The notes under the pieces: generated by a model
Told to the model about the DNA's origin: nothing
The model's input: only the letters and a program-made list of their open reading frames with translations
Database searches by the model: none
Shown here: piece after piece, positions 8,396 through 16,396 of the stretch
Position numbering within the stretch: position 1 is the stretch's first letter
How the letters are laid out: each line of letters opens with the position of its first letter
Position numbers and translations under genes: made by a program
NCBI RefSeq assembly: GCF_017813235.1
Contig: NZ_JAGISH010000014.1
Coordinates: 1 to 64,000 of the forward strand
Direction: 5' to 3'
From: Sagittula salina
Lineage (GTDB): Bacteria > Pseudomonadota > Alphaproteobacteria > Rhodobacterales > Rhodobacteraceae
Length of the DNA: 64,000 bases

Positions 8396-9496
8396 TCAGT
8401 CCTCCTCGTCGAGAACGGCGTAAAACGCGGCAACGGCACGTTCCAGAGCACGACGGTCGATGGCGGAAAAGTCGCGGTCCTCACGCAGTTCCAACCGGCC
8501 CTGCGAGGCGCTGCATTTCGCCATGCCCTCGGCCAGTGGAACCTGAAAAGTCGTCTTCGCCTTGCGCGGTTTGGCGGGTGTCGACGCGGATTTACCCATG
8601 GGTAAATCCTCCGGTGCCTCGACAAAGCTGCGCAGGATATCCACCTCACGCGCGGCATCGCGCCCGGGTTCCGCGCGCAGTGCGGTGACGATACGCATCT
8701 GCAGACCGTCCTGCCGCTCCATCTGGCGTTTCAGTTCAACGCCCACGTTGCGCGGAATCTCCTGTGGAAAGTTCAGCACTTTCTCCAGCGCCTGCAGCAG
8801 TTCGGCGAAGGCGCGGATATAGCTCCGCTTGACCGGGCTGGCAGATTTGAAAAGGATCGAAACCGCTTGTGCCACGCTATCGCAGTGGTTTTCCGGCTGG
8901 TTTGTGTACCGGCGGGCCAGCGTTGCCATCTCCGCAAAGGAGATGTCTCGGCGCACGAGGTTCTCGTCCACCATCCGGCGATAGCTGCCGACCACTTCCT
9001 TCTCAAAGGGCTGGATCCCCGCCGGGATGCGGTCAAAGCCGTCCTCGCCCTCTGCGTGAAGCGCGCGGAACGCCATCAGGCGCCGCATCCCCTGGATCAG
9101 TTCGAAACGCCCGTCGGCACGCGCCTCCACCCGGATCGGGTTGGACAGGCCCACGTCGCGGATCGACTCCTTCAACTCGCCCAGCTCCTCGTCCTCGCCC
9201 GGCTTGCGGTCGCGCACAAGCCGTTCGGTCAATACCGCGTCCAGCGGGATGCGATCGACCACCAGCCCCTCGCGTTTCAGCCGGACGAACTCCTGGGCGA
9301 GGCGTTCGTTCTCCTCCCGGATCTGCGCCTCTGCCGCCTGACGTTCGCGCAGTGAACTGGCGTTTTCGGTGATCGCGGCGGCCATCGGACCGCGCCGCAA
9401 TCCGCGTTCCGACAGCTCTTCGCGGCGGGCCTCCGCTTCGGGCACCTCGGGCGCCTCGGGCATGTCGATGTCGAAAATCCTGCGCTTGCGGCTCAT
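8396..9496 (-). CDS. parB: ParB-family plasmid partition protein
   Basis: This 366-residue protein has a basic N-terminus (MSRKRRIF) and a coiled region. A ParB/Srx-like domain follows at about residues 70-150, with the RKPGED and LIQGMRRLMAFRAL segments. A central HTH region comes next (VDENLVRRDISFAEMATLARRY), and the C-terminus is a dimerisation tail. ParB binds parS sites and works with ParA to segregate low-copy replicons. The ATG at 9496 overlaps the parA stop by four bases, giving one parA-parB operon. The coding sequence itself contains a perfect parS-like palindrome (8592-8605), encoding LPMGK. It resembles RepB/ParB proteins of alphaproteobacterial plasmids rather than the chromosomal ParB. 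Confidence 0.85.
   Translation of the reverse strand: MSRKRRIFDIDMPEAPEVPEAEARREELSERGLRRGPMAAAITENASSLRERQAAEAQIREENERLAQEFVRLKREGLVVDRIPLDAVLTERLVRDRKPGEDEELGELKESIRDVGLSNPIRVEARADGRFELIQGMRRLMAFRALHAEGEDGFDRIPAGIQPFEKEVVGSYRRMVDENLVRRDISFAEMATLARRYTNQPENHCDSVAQAVSILFKSASPVKRSYIRAFAELLQALEKVLNFPQEIPRNVGVELKRQMERQDGLQMRIVTALRAEPGRDAAREVDILRSFVEAPEDLPMGKSASTPAKPRKAKTTFQVPLAEGMAKCSASQGRLELREDRDFSAIDRRALERAVAAFYAVLDEED
8592..8605. repeat. parS-like palindrome, site 4, inside parB
   Basis: TTACCCATGGGTAA within the parB coding region. The symmetry extends to a perfect 22-bp palindrome (8588-8609), the longest of the set. Confidence 0.7.
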
Positions 9497-10800
9497 TCTC
9501 CGGCCTCCATCTTGTCCCACGCGCCGATCAGAACGTCGCGGAATTCCTCGTATGCCTGATCGAAAGTCGACCGCGCGCGGCGCCATGTCTCTCGGGTCAT
9601 CTCTCGGTAATCCATCTCGTAGACGGAACTCAGAAAGCGGCCCGACTGCTCAACCGCGCGGGTCATTTCGACCGGGTGCTGCGCGAGGTTTTCACCGAAA
9701 ACCTTGGCAAAGGCTTCCTGCATCGCACGGTGCAATTCGTTACCCGGTTCGAACCTGGTGATCAGGAACCGCAGGTCGAGGAACGCTTTCGGCAGCTTGA
9801 TTTTACCCGTGGGTAATTCCGCGTCGAAACCGTGGGCGAGATCCTCCAGAGCCTCGGACAGCTGACCGATGAAAGAGGTTGTGGAATCGTATTCCCAGTA
9901 GCCGGGGCCGGAAGGGATATAGAGTACATCAGCCGCAAAGACCGCGTTCATCGACTGGTAGCCGATCGCCGGCGGGCAGTCGAAGAGGATCATGTCGTAA
10001 CTGTCGTCCGGGATCTGGTCGAGGTAGCGGGAGACAGCGGCAAAGAACGACCAGTCCGGGTTCAGGTGCCGATACTGCGCAGAAGCGAATTCGACAAAGG
10101 CGGCGTTGGCACAGGACGGGATGGCATCGATGGTGGGCCAGGAGGTCGGCTTGATGAAGTCTGTGATGCGCAGTTCGCCAAGCCCCAGTTCCGTGATCGC
10201 GGAGGGCAGGTGGCGGCGGGGCAGGGCGGCCCCGGATTCGGCACCCACGGGACCGCGGTTCATGCGCTCCGTCTCGCGGATCAGGTCGCGCGCCATGATG
10301 CCCCAGACGGTGTGATCCTCCGCCACGTCGGTCAATCCCATCGAATGGCTCAGCGTGGCCTGTGGGTCGAAGTCGACCACCAGCACCCGGTAGCCGTCCA
10401 GTGCGGCGGCATGGGCGAAGTGCAGCGCGACGGTCGATTTCCCCGCGCCGCCCTTGAAATTGGCGATGGCGGCGCGGACCGCGCGTTTGCCTGCAGGACG
10501 GGGCGGCATCAGGCTGCGCTTGTTGACGCGCAGGCGGCGGCGCAGTTCGTTGACCTCCTCAAGAGAGAACCAGCGCTGGCGCCCGTCGGGTTCCACTTCG
10601 CCTGCCGGCAGGGAAGGGTCGGCGGCCAGCTTGCCCCGAAAGGTCGACTGGTTGATGCGGAAGATCAGCTCCGCCACTTCCCAGGATGAAAAGCGGCGCA
10701 GCGTCTTCTCCATCTCGGGGGAAAAGGTTTGCTGCCGGATCCAGCCCTGCAGTTTCAGGGATCGGTTCTGAAGCTCACTCAGGTCTTCGTGCGTGTACAT
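9493..10800 (-). CDS. parA: ParA-family plasmid partition ATPase with N-terminal HTH
   Basis: This 435-residue protein begins with a DNA-binding region (about residues 35-110, WEVAELIFRINQSTFRGKL and QRWFSLEEVNELRRRL) like the autorepressing type Ia ParA and RepA proteins. The deviant Walker A motif FKGGAGKST follows, then VVDFDPQATLSHSMGL and the Walker B segment MILFDCPPAIGYQSMNAV. It is the motor ATPase that positions ParB-parS complexes and probably represses its own operon. The ATG at 10800 is the first in frame. parB is translationally coupled downstream. The gene contains a parS-like site (9803-9816) and has another upstream of its promoter (10891-10904). Confidence 0.9.
   Translation of the reverse strand: MYTHEDLSELQNRSLKLQGWIRQQTFSPEMEKTLRRFSSWEVAELIFRINQSTFRGKLAADPSLPAGEVEPDGRQRWFSLEEVNELRRRLRVNKRSLMPPRPAGKRAVRAAIANFKGGAGKSTVALHFAHAAALDGYRVLVVDFDPQATLSHSMGLTDVAEDHTVWGIMARDLIRETERMNRGPVGAESGAALPRRHLPSAITELGLGELRITDFIKPTSWPTIDAIPSCANAAFVEFASAQYRHLNPDWSFFAAVSRYLDQIPDDSYDMILFDCPPAIGYQSMNAVFAADVLYIPSGPGYWEYDSTTSFIGQLSEALEDLAHGFDAELPTGKIKLPKAFLDLRFLITRFEPGNELHRAMQEAFAKVFGENLAQHPVEMTRAVEQSGRFLSSVYEMDYREMTRETWRRARSTFDQAYEEFRDVLIGAWDKMEAGE
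9803..9816. repeat. parS-like site 5, inside parA
   Basis: TTACCCGTGGGTAA, one base different from the perfect palindrome, located in the parA coding sequence where it encodes LPTGK. Confidence 0.65.
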
Positions 10801-10836
10801 GCCTGCTCCTCTGGACGCTCTTTCGTCGTTTTTTCC

Positions 10837-10865
10837 CGTTTACGCGCGATTTGCGTTTTTGGCAA
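10837..10865 (-). promoter_or_regulatory. Candidate parAB promoter
   Basis: Read on the minus strand, a -35 TTGCCA (10865-10860) and a -10 TAAACG (10842-10837) are 17 bases apart, about 37 bases before the parA ATG. The -10 match is only fair. The parS-like site 6 lies 25 bases further upstream. Confidence 0.4.
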
Positions 10866-10890
10866 AAGGAAATACCATGCACTGGTGTTT

Positions 10891-10904
10891 TTACCCGTGG
10901 GTAA
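10891..10904. repeat. parS-like site 6, upstream of parA
   Basis: TTACCCGTGGGTAA, identical to site 5 and one base from the perfect palindrome. It is flanked by GGTGTTT and ACACC, so partial symmetry extends outward. Confidence 0.65.
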
Positions 10905-11010
10905 CACCGTTCCGCATCCGCGCAGTGCAACACCCCGTAGGGCAAGACGAATTTGATTCGACGGGGCCGAGCCGACACATCGAGCGAATCGCATGGCGGC
11001 TGAGCACATT

Positions 11011-11089
11011 TGGGGGGACAGGTCAGGCAGTTTCCTGCATCTTGGGGGGACATTTCCGGCACATTGGGGGGCGCTCTAGATGTCCCCCA
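11011..11089. repeat. Iteron-like G-rich repeats near the initiator gene
   Basis: TGGGGGGACA occurs at 11011-11020 and 11043-11052. A third copy, TGGGGGGCGC, is at 11065-11074, and the inverted TGTCCCCCA is at 11081-11089. Copy starts are 32 and 22 bases apart. Position in front of rep suggests binding sites for the initiator. Confidence 0.6.
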
Positions 11090-11313
11090 TCACCATACCT
11101 TCACCAATTCTTTTAAATTTGATTTGAGTTTCCGGTCACACAATCAGCCCGATCGATCGACCGCCTTGACAGAATCGGAACTCTGGACGCAAATAGCCGA
11201 CAAGTTCGGAAAAGCGTTTGAGCCGCTGCAATAACCGGACAGCCAACCGGGATAACCCCGGAGACAGAACGAGGCACCCCAGTGGGCAGTGAGTTTATGC
11301 GGGCAATGAAATC

Positions 11314-12015
11314 ATGCGGGCGGTAAAGGCTGTCGGGCGCAATGCCGCCGCACTGAAATACGATATCCTCTCCGCCCTTGGCGTGCACGCCCTCGCGGCG
11401 GACAAGCACCGGCAACGGTTGGCGCTGCGCATGATGGTGCTGATCACCACCCGGTTCAACTGGCAGGCCAATGAGCTCAGCATCGGCCGGGCCGAGATCG
11501 CGCGGCTCTGGTCAGTGGACGAACGCACGGTGAAACGCGAACTGGCAAAACTGCGCGACCTGCAATGGCTCACGGTCAAACGCGCCGGGGTGAAGGGGCG
11601 GGTGACGGTCTACGAACTCGATTTCGCCGCGCTGCTGGGCGAGACGCGGGATGTCTGGTCTGCCATCGGCCCCGACTTTGTCGACCGCATGGGCGGCACG
11701 GAACCGGAAGCCCCGGCGACAGACGCACCGAACGTGGTGCCTTTCCAGCGCCGCCCGGAGGCCACGGGGCAGGGGGGCGAGCCGGCCGGTGCATGGGCGC
11801 AAGCGCTGGCGGAACTCGGTGCGCGCGAACCCGCCATGGCCCGCGCATGGTTCGCCGGGCTGACGGACGCAGGCATCACCGACGGGGTGCAGAACCTCAT
11901 TGCCCCCTCCCGCTTTGTCGCGGATTATCTGACGATCCACCACGCGCCGCGCCTGCTGGCGGCGTTGTCGGGGGCCGACGGGCAGGTGCGGGAGGTCCGC
12001 ATCACATGGACGTAG
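11314..12015 (+). CDS. Plasmid replication initiator, DnaA-like type
   Basis: This 233-residue protein has an N-terminal winged helix (ELSIGRAEIARLWSVDERTVKREL, about residues 50-105). Its C-terminal segment (about 165-225) resembles DnaA domain I, with the pattern WAQALAEL, ARAWFAGL and LIAPSRFVADYL. This combination fits the DnaA-like replication initiators described for extrachromosomal replicons of the Roseobacter group. An in-frame TGA at 11290-11292 limits the start to the ATG at 11314. No Walker ATPase is present, so it is not chromosomal DnaA. The divergent parAB genes and iterons support a replicon backbone. An unrelated wHTH regulator is the alternative. Confidence 0.65.
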   Translation: MRAVKAVGRNAAALKYDILSALGVHALAADKHRQRLALRMMVLITTRFNWQANELSIGRAEIARLWSVDERTVKRELAKLRDLQWLTVKRAGVKGRVTVYELDFAALLGETRDVWSAIGPDFVDRMGGTEPEAPATDAPNVVPFQRRPEATGQGGEPAGAWAQALAELGAREPAMARAWFAGLTDAGITDGVQNLIAPSRFVADYLTIHHAPRLLAALSGADGQVREVRITWT

Positions 12016-12026
12016 AGTTCAGGGAT

Positions 12027-12788
12027 CTAAACGCCAAGCACCCCGCGCCCGCCCGCCCAGACCAGCCGCAGCGCGAGCAGGATCAAGACCGCGTTCAGCG
12101 CGAGCTGGAACCGGCGGTCGTCCATCCGGTTGAGGCAGAGCTTGCCGACCACTGTGCCCAGGAACCCGGACGCGATCATCGCCATGACGAAGCCCCACCA
12201 ATGCGAGAAGGCAAAGCCCAGCAGTCCGAAGGCCAGCGTCTTCAGCCCGTGCTGCACGGTCATCAGCGTCGCGTGGGTGGCGACATGGGCGTGGCGCGGC
12301 AGTTGCTGCGATTTGGTGTAGGTCGCCACGAACAGCCCGGTGGCGCCAAAGAACATTGTCAGGAAGCTGGACACCGCACCGACCACGCCCGGCCAGTCGC
12401 GCACCTGACGGGGCGGGCGGCCCAGCACGGAATAAAGGACAAAGCCCCCGACGCAGATCTGCACCCATTCGCCGGGCAGGTTCACCACCAGCGCGCCGCC
12501 CATGGCCGCGCCCGCCAGCGACCCGATGGTAAAGGCGGGCAGGGCGGGCCAGTAGACGTGGCCAAAGGTCAGCATGGCGCGGAAGACGTTCGACCCCAGC
12601 TGGATCACACCATGCGTCGGGATCAACGCCGCGGGCGGGACCAGCGTGGCCATCACCGCCAGCAGCATGCCGCCACCCCCAATGCCGAAGGCCACCGTGA
12701 TCAGCGACCCGGCAAAGCTCGTGAGCATCAGTGCGGCAAAGACGAGCGCGCTCATGCCGTCGGGCATCAGGAAATCGGGCAGGGTCAT
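12027..12788 (-). CDS. TauE/SafE-family membrane transporter
   Basis: A 253-residue integral membrane protein with seven or eight hydrophobic helices. It has the two glycine-rich half-repeats of the TauE/SafE (DUF81) family, the first being FGIGGGGMLLAVM followed by PTHGVIQLGSN, and the second FFGATGLFVATY followed by ATHATLMTVQHGLK. Family members are proposed exporters of sulfite, sulfonates or other small anions. The gene is divergent from a LysR gene with only 38 bases between the two starts, so the regulator probably controls it. The substrate is unknown. Confidence 0.82.
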   Translation of the reverse strand: MTLPDFLMPDGMSALVFAALMLTSFAGSLITVAFGIGGGGMLLAVMATLVPPAALIPTHGVIQLGSNVFRAMLTFGHVYWPALPAFTIGSLAGAAMGGALVVNLPGEWVQICVGGFVLYSVLGRPPRQVRDWPGVVGAVSSFLTMFFGATGLFVATYTKSQQLPRHAHVATHATLMTVQHGLKTLAFGLLGFAFSHWWGFVMAMIASGFLGTVVGKLCLNRMDDRRFQLALNAVLILLALRLVWAGGRGVLGV

Positions 12789-12826
12789 GGGGCGATCCTC
12801 GGACGGCTGCGGTAGGGGAGGGGGAC

Positions 12827-13762
12827 ATGCGCGTTGACTATCTCGGCCTCGAAGCCTTTGTCGCCATTGCGAATTACGGATCGTTTCAGCGCGCGGCGGA
12901 GGGGCTGAACCTCAGTCAGGCGGCACTGAGCCACCGACTGCGCAAGATCGAGGAGGATCTCGGCACGGCGCTTCTGACGCGCTCCAACCGCGAGGTTTCG
13001 CTCACGGCGGCGGGGCAGGAGCTTTTGCCGGAGGCGCGCAAGCTGCTGAAGGGATTGCAGGACGTCTATGAATCGGTGCGCTCGGGCGGGCGCGGCAAGA
13101 TGCGGCGTTTTTCTTTTGCCTGCCTGCCGACGATCGCCACGGCGATCCTTCCGGAGGTGCTGAAGGGATTGCAGACCGATGAGCCGGATCTTGCCTTTGA
13201 CCTCTATGACATCCCGGTGCCCCGCATCGTGGAGGCGGTGCGGTCGGGGGCGGCGGAATTCGGCATAACCATCGGGTCGGCGGAAATGTCGGACATCCGG
13301 TTTCGCCATTTCGCGGACGAGGAATACCGCCTCTTCGTGCACCGGGAGGCGCCGCTGGCGGCGCGGGCGTCGGTGACGATGGAGGATCTGGAGCCGGTGC
13401 CCATGGTGCGCATCGCCTCGCAGTCGAAGAACCGGCAGTTGCTCGACATGGCCTTTGGGCAGATGCGGGATCGGATGCGCTGGCAGATGGAGGTCCAGAG
13501 CGCCGCCGTTGCCATGCGCATGGTATCGCAGGCCATGGTGGCAACGATCCTGCCGGCCACGGCGCTGTTCATGGCGCCGGCCTCCGTGGTGGCGATCCCT
13601 TTCAAAGGCGTCCGGATGCAGCGCAGTCTGGGCGTGGTGCAGCGCCGGGGCGTGCCGCTGTCGGATGGGGCGCAACGTCTGCTGGACCGGATCGAGACGG
13701 CGATGCAGACGGGCATGCACGGTCATCTGAAGGTCACGGACACCCCCCGGTCGCGGGGGTGA
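12827..13762 (+). CDS. LysR-family transcriptional regulator
   Basis: A 311-residue LysR protein of normal size. The N-terminal winged helix (LGLEAFVAIANYGSFQRAAEGLNLSQ split as about residues 5-31, then ALSHRLRKIEEDLG) is followed by a substrate-binding domain from about residue 90. The ATG at 12827 follows a GGGGAGGGGG ribosome binding site. The short shared promoter with the TauE/SafE gene suggests it regulates that transporter. Its 3' end overlaps the convergent D-2-hydroxyacid dehydrogenase gene by 29 bases. Confidence 0.87.
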   Translation: MRVDYLGLEAFVAIANYGSFQRAAEGLNLSQAALSHRLRKIEEDLGTALLTRSNREVSLTAAGQELLPEARKLLKGLQDVYESVRSGGRGKMRRFSFACLPTIATAILPEVLKGLQTDEPDLAFDLYDIPVPRIVEAVRSGAAEFGITIGSAEMSDIRFRHFADEEYRLFVHREAPLAARASVTMEDLEPVPMVRIASQSKNRQLLDMAFGQMRDRMRWQMEVQSAAVAMRMVSQAMVATILPATALFMAPASVVAIPFKGVRMQRSLGVVQRRGVPLSDGAQRLLDRIETAMQTGMHGHLKVTDTPRSRG

Positions 13763-14717
13763 TGACGTGCTGTGGCGTGCCCGTGGCAAAGGCGTTGACC
13801 AGCGCGTAGATGTCGCGGAACTGGCGGTCGAGCTCTTCGGCGGTGACAAAGCCGACGTGGGGCGTGGGGATCACCTTCGGGTGGGCCAGCAGCGGATCGT
13901 CCGGGTCGGTGACGGGTTCCCCGGCATGGACGTCGAGCGCGGCCCGCCCAATGTGGCCTGCCTCAAGCGCGGCGAGTACTGCGCCCGGTTCCACCAGCGC
14001 GGCGCGGGCGGTGTTCACCAGCACCGAGTCCGGCTTCGTCGCCATCAGATCGGCACGGGTCACGCCGTGACGGGTCGCAGGCGTCAGGCGCTGGTGCAGG
14101 CTGATCACGTCCGAGGTCGCAAAGAAGGCCTCGCGGCTTGGCGGCACGGTCTCTCCGGCGGCGCGGGCACGGCCGCGACCCTCGTCGCTGCCCCAATACT
14201 GCACCACCATGCCAAAGACGCGGGCGTAGGCTGCCACCGCCTGCGCGATCTTGCCATAGCCATACAGCCCCAGCACCTTGCCCGCGACGTTGCGGCCCAA
14301 CGGTGCGCCGCCCTGCCACTGGCCCGCGCGCGCGCTGGCGATCTGGTCGGGCAGGTAACGCAGCGCGGCAATGATCAGGCCAAAGGTCAGCTCGGCGGTG
14401 GAGGTCGAGGGCCCGTCCTTCGCCATGTGCGAACAGAACATTACCCCCGCGCGGGACAGTGCTTCGGCATCGACATGGTCGTGCTGGCCGCGCATGGCTA
14501 TCAGCTTCACGCCCTCCAGCTGTGTGGCCAGCGCGGGTGAGATTGCCGTGCGGTCGCGGAACAGCACAACCGCCTCCGCGCCCTTCAGACGGGTCGCGAG
14601 CGTTGCTTCGTCGGGCGCGCGGCCGGTCCAGACGGTGACGTCGTGGCCGTCGAGCAAGGCAAAGCCCGGCAGGCCGCGCAGCACGTCGTACCAGTCGTCG
14701 AGAATATGCACCTTCAC
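13734..14717 (-). CDS. D-2-hydroxyacid dehydrogenase family protein
   Basis: A 327-residue NAD(P)-dependent oxidoreductase of the D-isomer-specific 2-hydroxyacid dehydrogenase family. It has the dinucleotide-binding loop LGLYGYGKIAQAVA. The catalytic residues are seen as Arg in NTARAALV, Glu in DVHAGEPV and His in TPHVG. The GTG at 14717 overlaps the stop of the ThDP enzyme gene (GTGA) and is preceded by GGAGG. It probably interconverts a 2-oxoacid and a D-2-hydroxyacid linked to tricarboxylate breakdown, but the substrate is open. It is the last gene of the operon that begins at 20694. Confidence 0.85.
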   Translation of the reverse strand: MKVHILDDWYDVLRGLPGFALLDGHDVTVWTGRAPDEATLATRLKGAEAVVLFRDRTAISPALATQLEGVKLIAMRGQHDHVDAEALSRAGVMFCSHMAKDGPSTSTAELTFGLIIAALRYLPDQIASARAGQWQGGAPLGRNVAGKVLGLYGYGKIAQAVAAYARVFGMVVQYWGSDEGRGRARAAGETVPPSREAFFATSDVISLHQRLTPATRHGVTRADLMATKPDSVLVNTARAALVEPGAVLAALEAGHIGRAALDVHAGEPVTDPDDPLLAHPKVIPTPHVGFVTAEELDRQFRDIYALVNAFATGTPQHVITPATGGCP

Positions 14718-16387
14718 AACAGGTCCTCCACGGTAATGGGGTGTTCGGTGCCCCCGTGCCCCGCCGGATGCGCCCGGCGGATGACGGGGGAGGCGACGCG
14801 ATCCGAGATCGGGAAATCGAAGACCGCGACACCTCCCGTTTCGGCATAGCTTTGCACCAGCGCGGGCAGGCCGTCCAGATCGGTCACGGTTTCCCCGCCG
14901 ACGCCAAAGCCGCGCGCGATGGCCGCCAGGTCGGTCGCGCCAAAGACGGCGCCCGCCTCCGACAGGCCCTCGTCGCGCAGCTTGTGGATCTCGGACCCGT
15001 AAGCGCGGTCGTTCAGCACGCAGATCAGGATGTTCAGGCCATGGCGGCGCATGGTCTCCAACTCCTGCACATGCATCAGGAGCGAGCCATCGCCGTCGAG
15101 CAGCACCACGGTATCTCCGGGGCAGGCGCGGGCCACGCCCATGGCGTAGGAGGTGCCGTTGCCGATGGCGCCAAACTCGCGGATCGTCAGGAAGCGGTCG
15201 AAGGGCCGGTCCATATGCGCGAAGTAGAACGAACAATGCCCGGAGGAATTCACCATCTGCCAGTCGGCTGGCAGGGCGCGATCCAGCGCCGTCACAACGT
15301 CACGCGGGTCGTGCACGCCGGGTTCGGGCGGGAAGGTCGCAGTGTCGGAGACGGCCGTTGCGATGGCTTTTGCCAACCGGTCGGAGCGCCAGCCGGAGCG
15401 GGCGGCGGTGCGGCTAGTGAGGCCTTCGGCGGCCAGGCGCGCGTCGCCCCTGAGGTGCAGGCCGGCGGGCACGGCACCCTGGCTGAGCGCACGCGGGGCG
15501 GTATCGACCTGCAGGACACGGGCATTCGGGAACAGCTTGCCCTTGGCGAGGTTGTGCTGCGTCAGGCGGCAGCCGAGGGCGATGACGAGATCGGCCTGTT
15601 CGAACAGCGCCGCCGTCAGGGTCGAGGAGAAGCCGCCCGCGACGCCCACATGGAACGGGTGGCCGTGGAACAGCCCGCGCGCGGGCAGGGTGGTGGTCAG
15701 CAGTGCGCCGAGGTGATCGGCCAGCGCCGTGGCGGCCTCTGCCGCGCCGGAGTCCACCGCGCCGAGCCCCGCCATGACGACGATGCGCCGCGCGCCGTCG
15801 ATCTCGCGCGCGATCTGCGCGACAGCGTCGGGGTGGGGCGGGCAGGGGTGGAGCTTTGGCAGGATGTCCGCCGAAGGGGCGGGCAAGCCGATGTCGGCGC
15901 TTTGGTATTGCAGGTCGAAGGGCACGCCCAGCACGACCGGCACGCGTTCCTCTTCCGCCTCTACAAAGGCGTCGCGGATCGCTTCGGCCATGCGCGGGAC
16001 GTGGTGCAGCGGGTGGTAGCGTGCGCCGGTGGCGGTGACAAAGGGCGCCTGATCGATGGCCTGATTGTACCACGCCGTGCCGATGGGTGCCTCGCCCGCG
16101 AGGATCACCAGGGGCGTGCGCGCCCGCACCGCTGCCGGCAGCGCGGTCAGCACCTGCGTCAGCCCCGGCCCGCAGGTCACGGTGGCGACGCCGGTGCGGC
16201 CGCTCTTGCGCGCATAGGCGGTGGCGGCGGCGACGGCGCAATGTTCGTGCCGGACGTAGGTCATGTCCACGCCCAGCCCCGCCAGTGCGGAGGCAAAGGC
16301 CATGTTGGCATCGCCCAGCAGCGCAAAACAATCGCTTACCCCCTCGCGCGCGAAGACCTGCGCGAGGGTTTCGAAAACATGGGTCAT
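14714..16387 (-). CDS. Thiamine diphosphate-dependent enzyme, acetolactate synthase-like
   Basis: A 557-residue protein with the three-domain layout of the acetolactate synthase/pyruvate oxidase family. The N-terminal domain carries the ThDP-activating Glu48 (YVRHEHCAVAAATAYAR), the middle domain is of the dehydrogenase-fold type, and the C-terminal domain binds ThDP (LLDGDGSLLMHVQELET followed by NDRAYGS). It lacks features that would fix it as a true biosynthetic IlvB. Members of this broad family decarboxylate or ligate 2-oxoacids. It sits between galD (9 bases upstream) and the D-2-hydroxyacid dehydrogenase gene (four-base overlap), so it likely handles an oxoacid from the tricarboxylate taken up by the linked transporter. 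Confidence 0.82.
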   Translation of the reverse strand: MTHVFETLAQVFAREGVSDCFALLGDANMAFASALAGLGVDMTYVRHEHCAVAAATAYARKSGRTGVATVTCGPGLTQVLTALPAAVRARTPLVILAGEAPIGTAWYNQAIDQAPFVTATGARYHPLHHVPRMAEAIRDAFVEAEEERVPVVLGVPFDLQYQSADIGLPAPSADILPKLHPCPPHPDAVAQIAREIDGARRIVVMAGLGAVDSGAAEAATALADHLGALLTTTLPARGLFHGHPFHVGVAGGFSSTLTAALFEQADLVIALGCRLTQHNLAKGKLFPNARVLQVDTAPRALSQGAVPAGLHLRGDARLAAEGLTSRTAARSGWRSDRLAKAIATAVSDTATFPPEPGVHDPRDVVTALDRALPADWQMVNSSGHCSFYFAHMDRPFDRFLTIREFGAIGNGTSYAMGVARACPGDTVVLLDGDGSLLMHVQELETMRRHGLNILICVLNDRAYGSEIHKLRDEGLSEAGAVFGATDLAAIARGFGVGGETVTDLDGLPALVQSYAETGGVAVFDFPISDRVASPVIRRAHPAGHGGTEHPITVEDLL

Positions 16388-16396
16388 TCCGGTCCC

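Larger units (their letters stand above)
10801..11313. other. Intergenic region between parA and the initiator gene, candidate replication origin
   Basis: This 513-base gene-free region separates divergent parA and rep. It holds a parA promoter candidate, a parS-like site, three G-rich direct repeats with one inverted copy, an AT-rich tract at about 11105-11130 (TTCTTTTAAATTTGATTTGAG), a GATCGATCGA palindrome at 11151-11160, and a TTGACA hexamer at 11166-11171 pointing to rep. This is the composition expected of a plasmid oriV with iterons. Confidence 0.6.

Noticed and set aside
11314-12015. Chromosomal DnaA
   Set aside because: The protein has only a domain-I-like segment and a winged helix, with no Walker A or B motif, and is half the length of DnaA.
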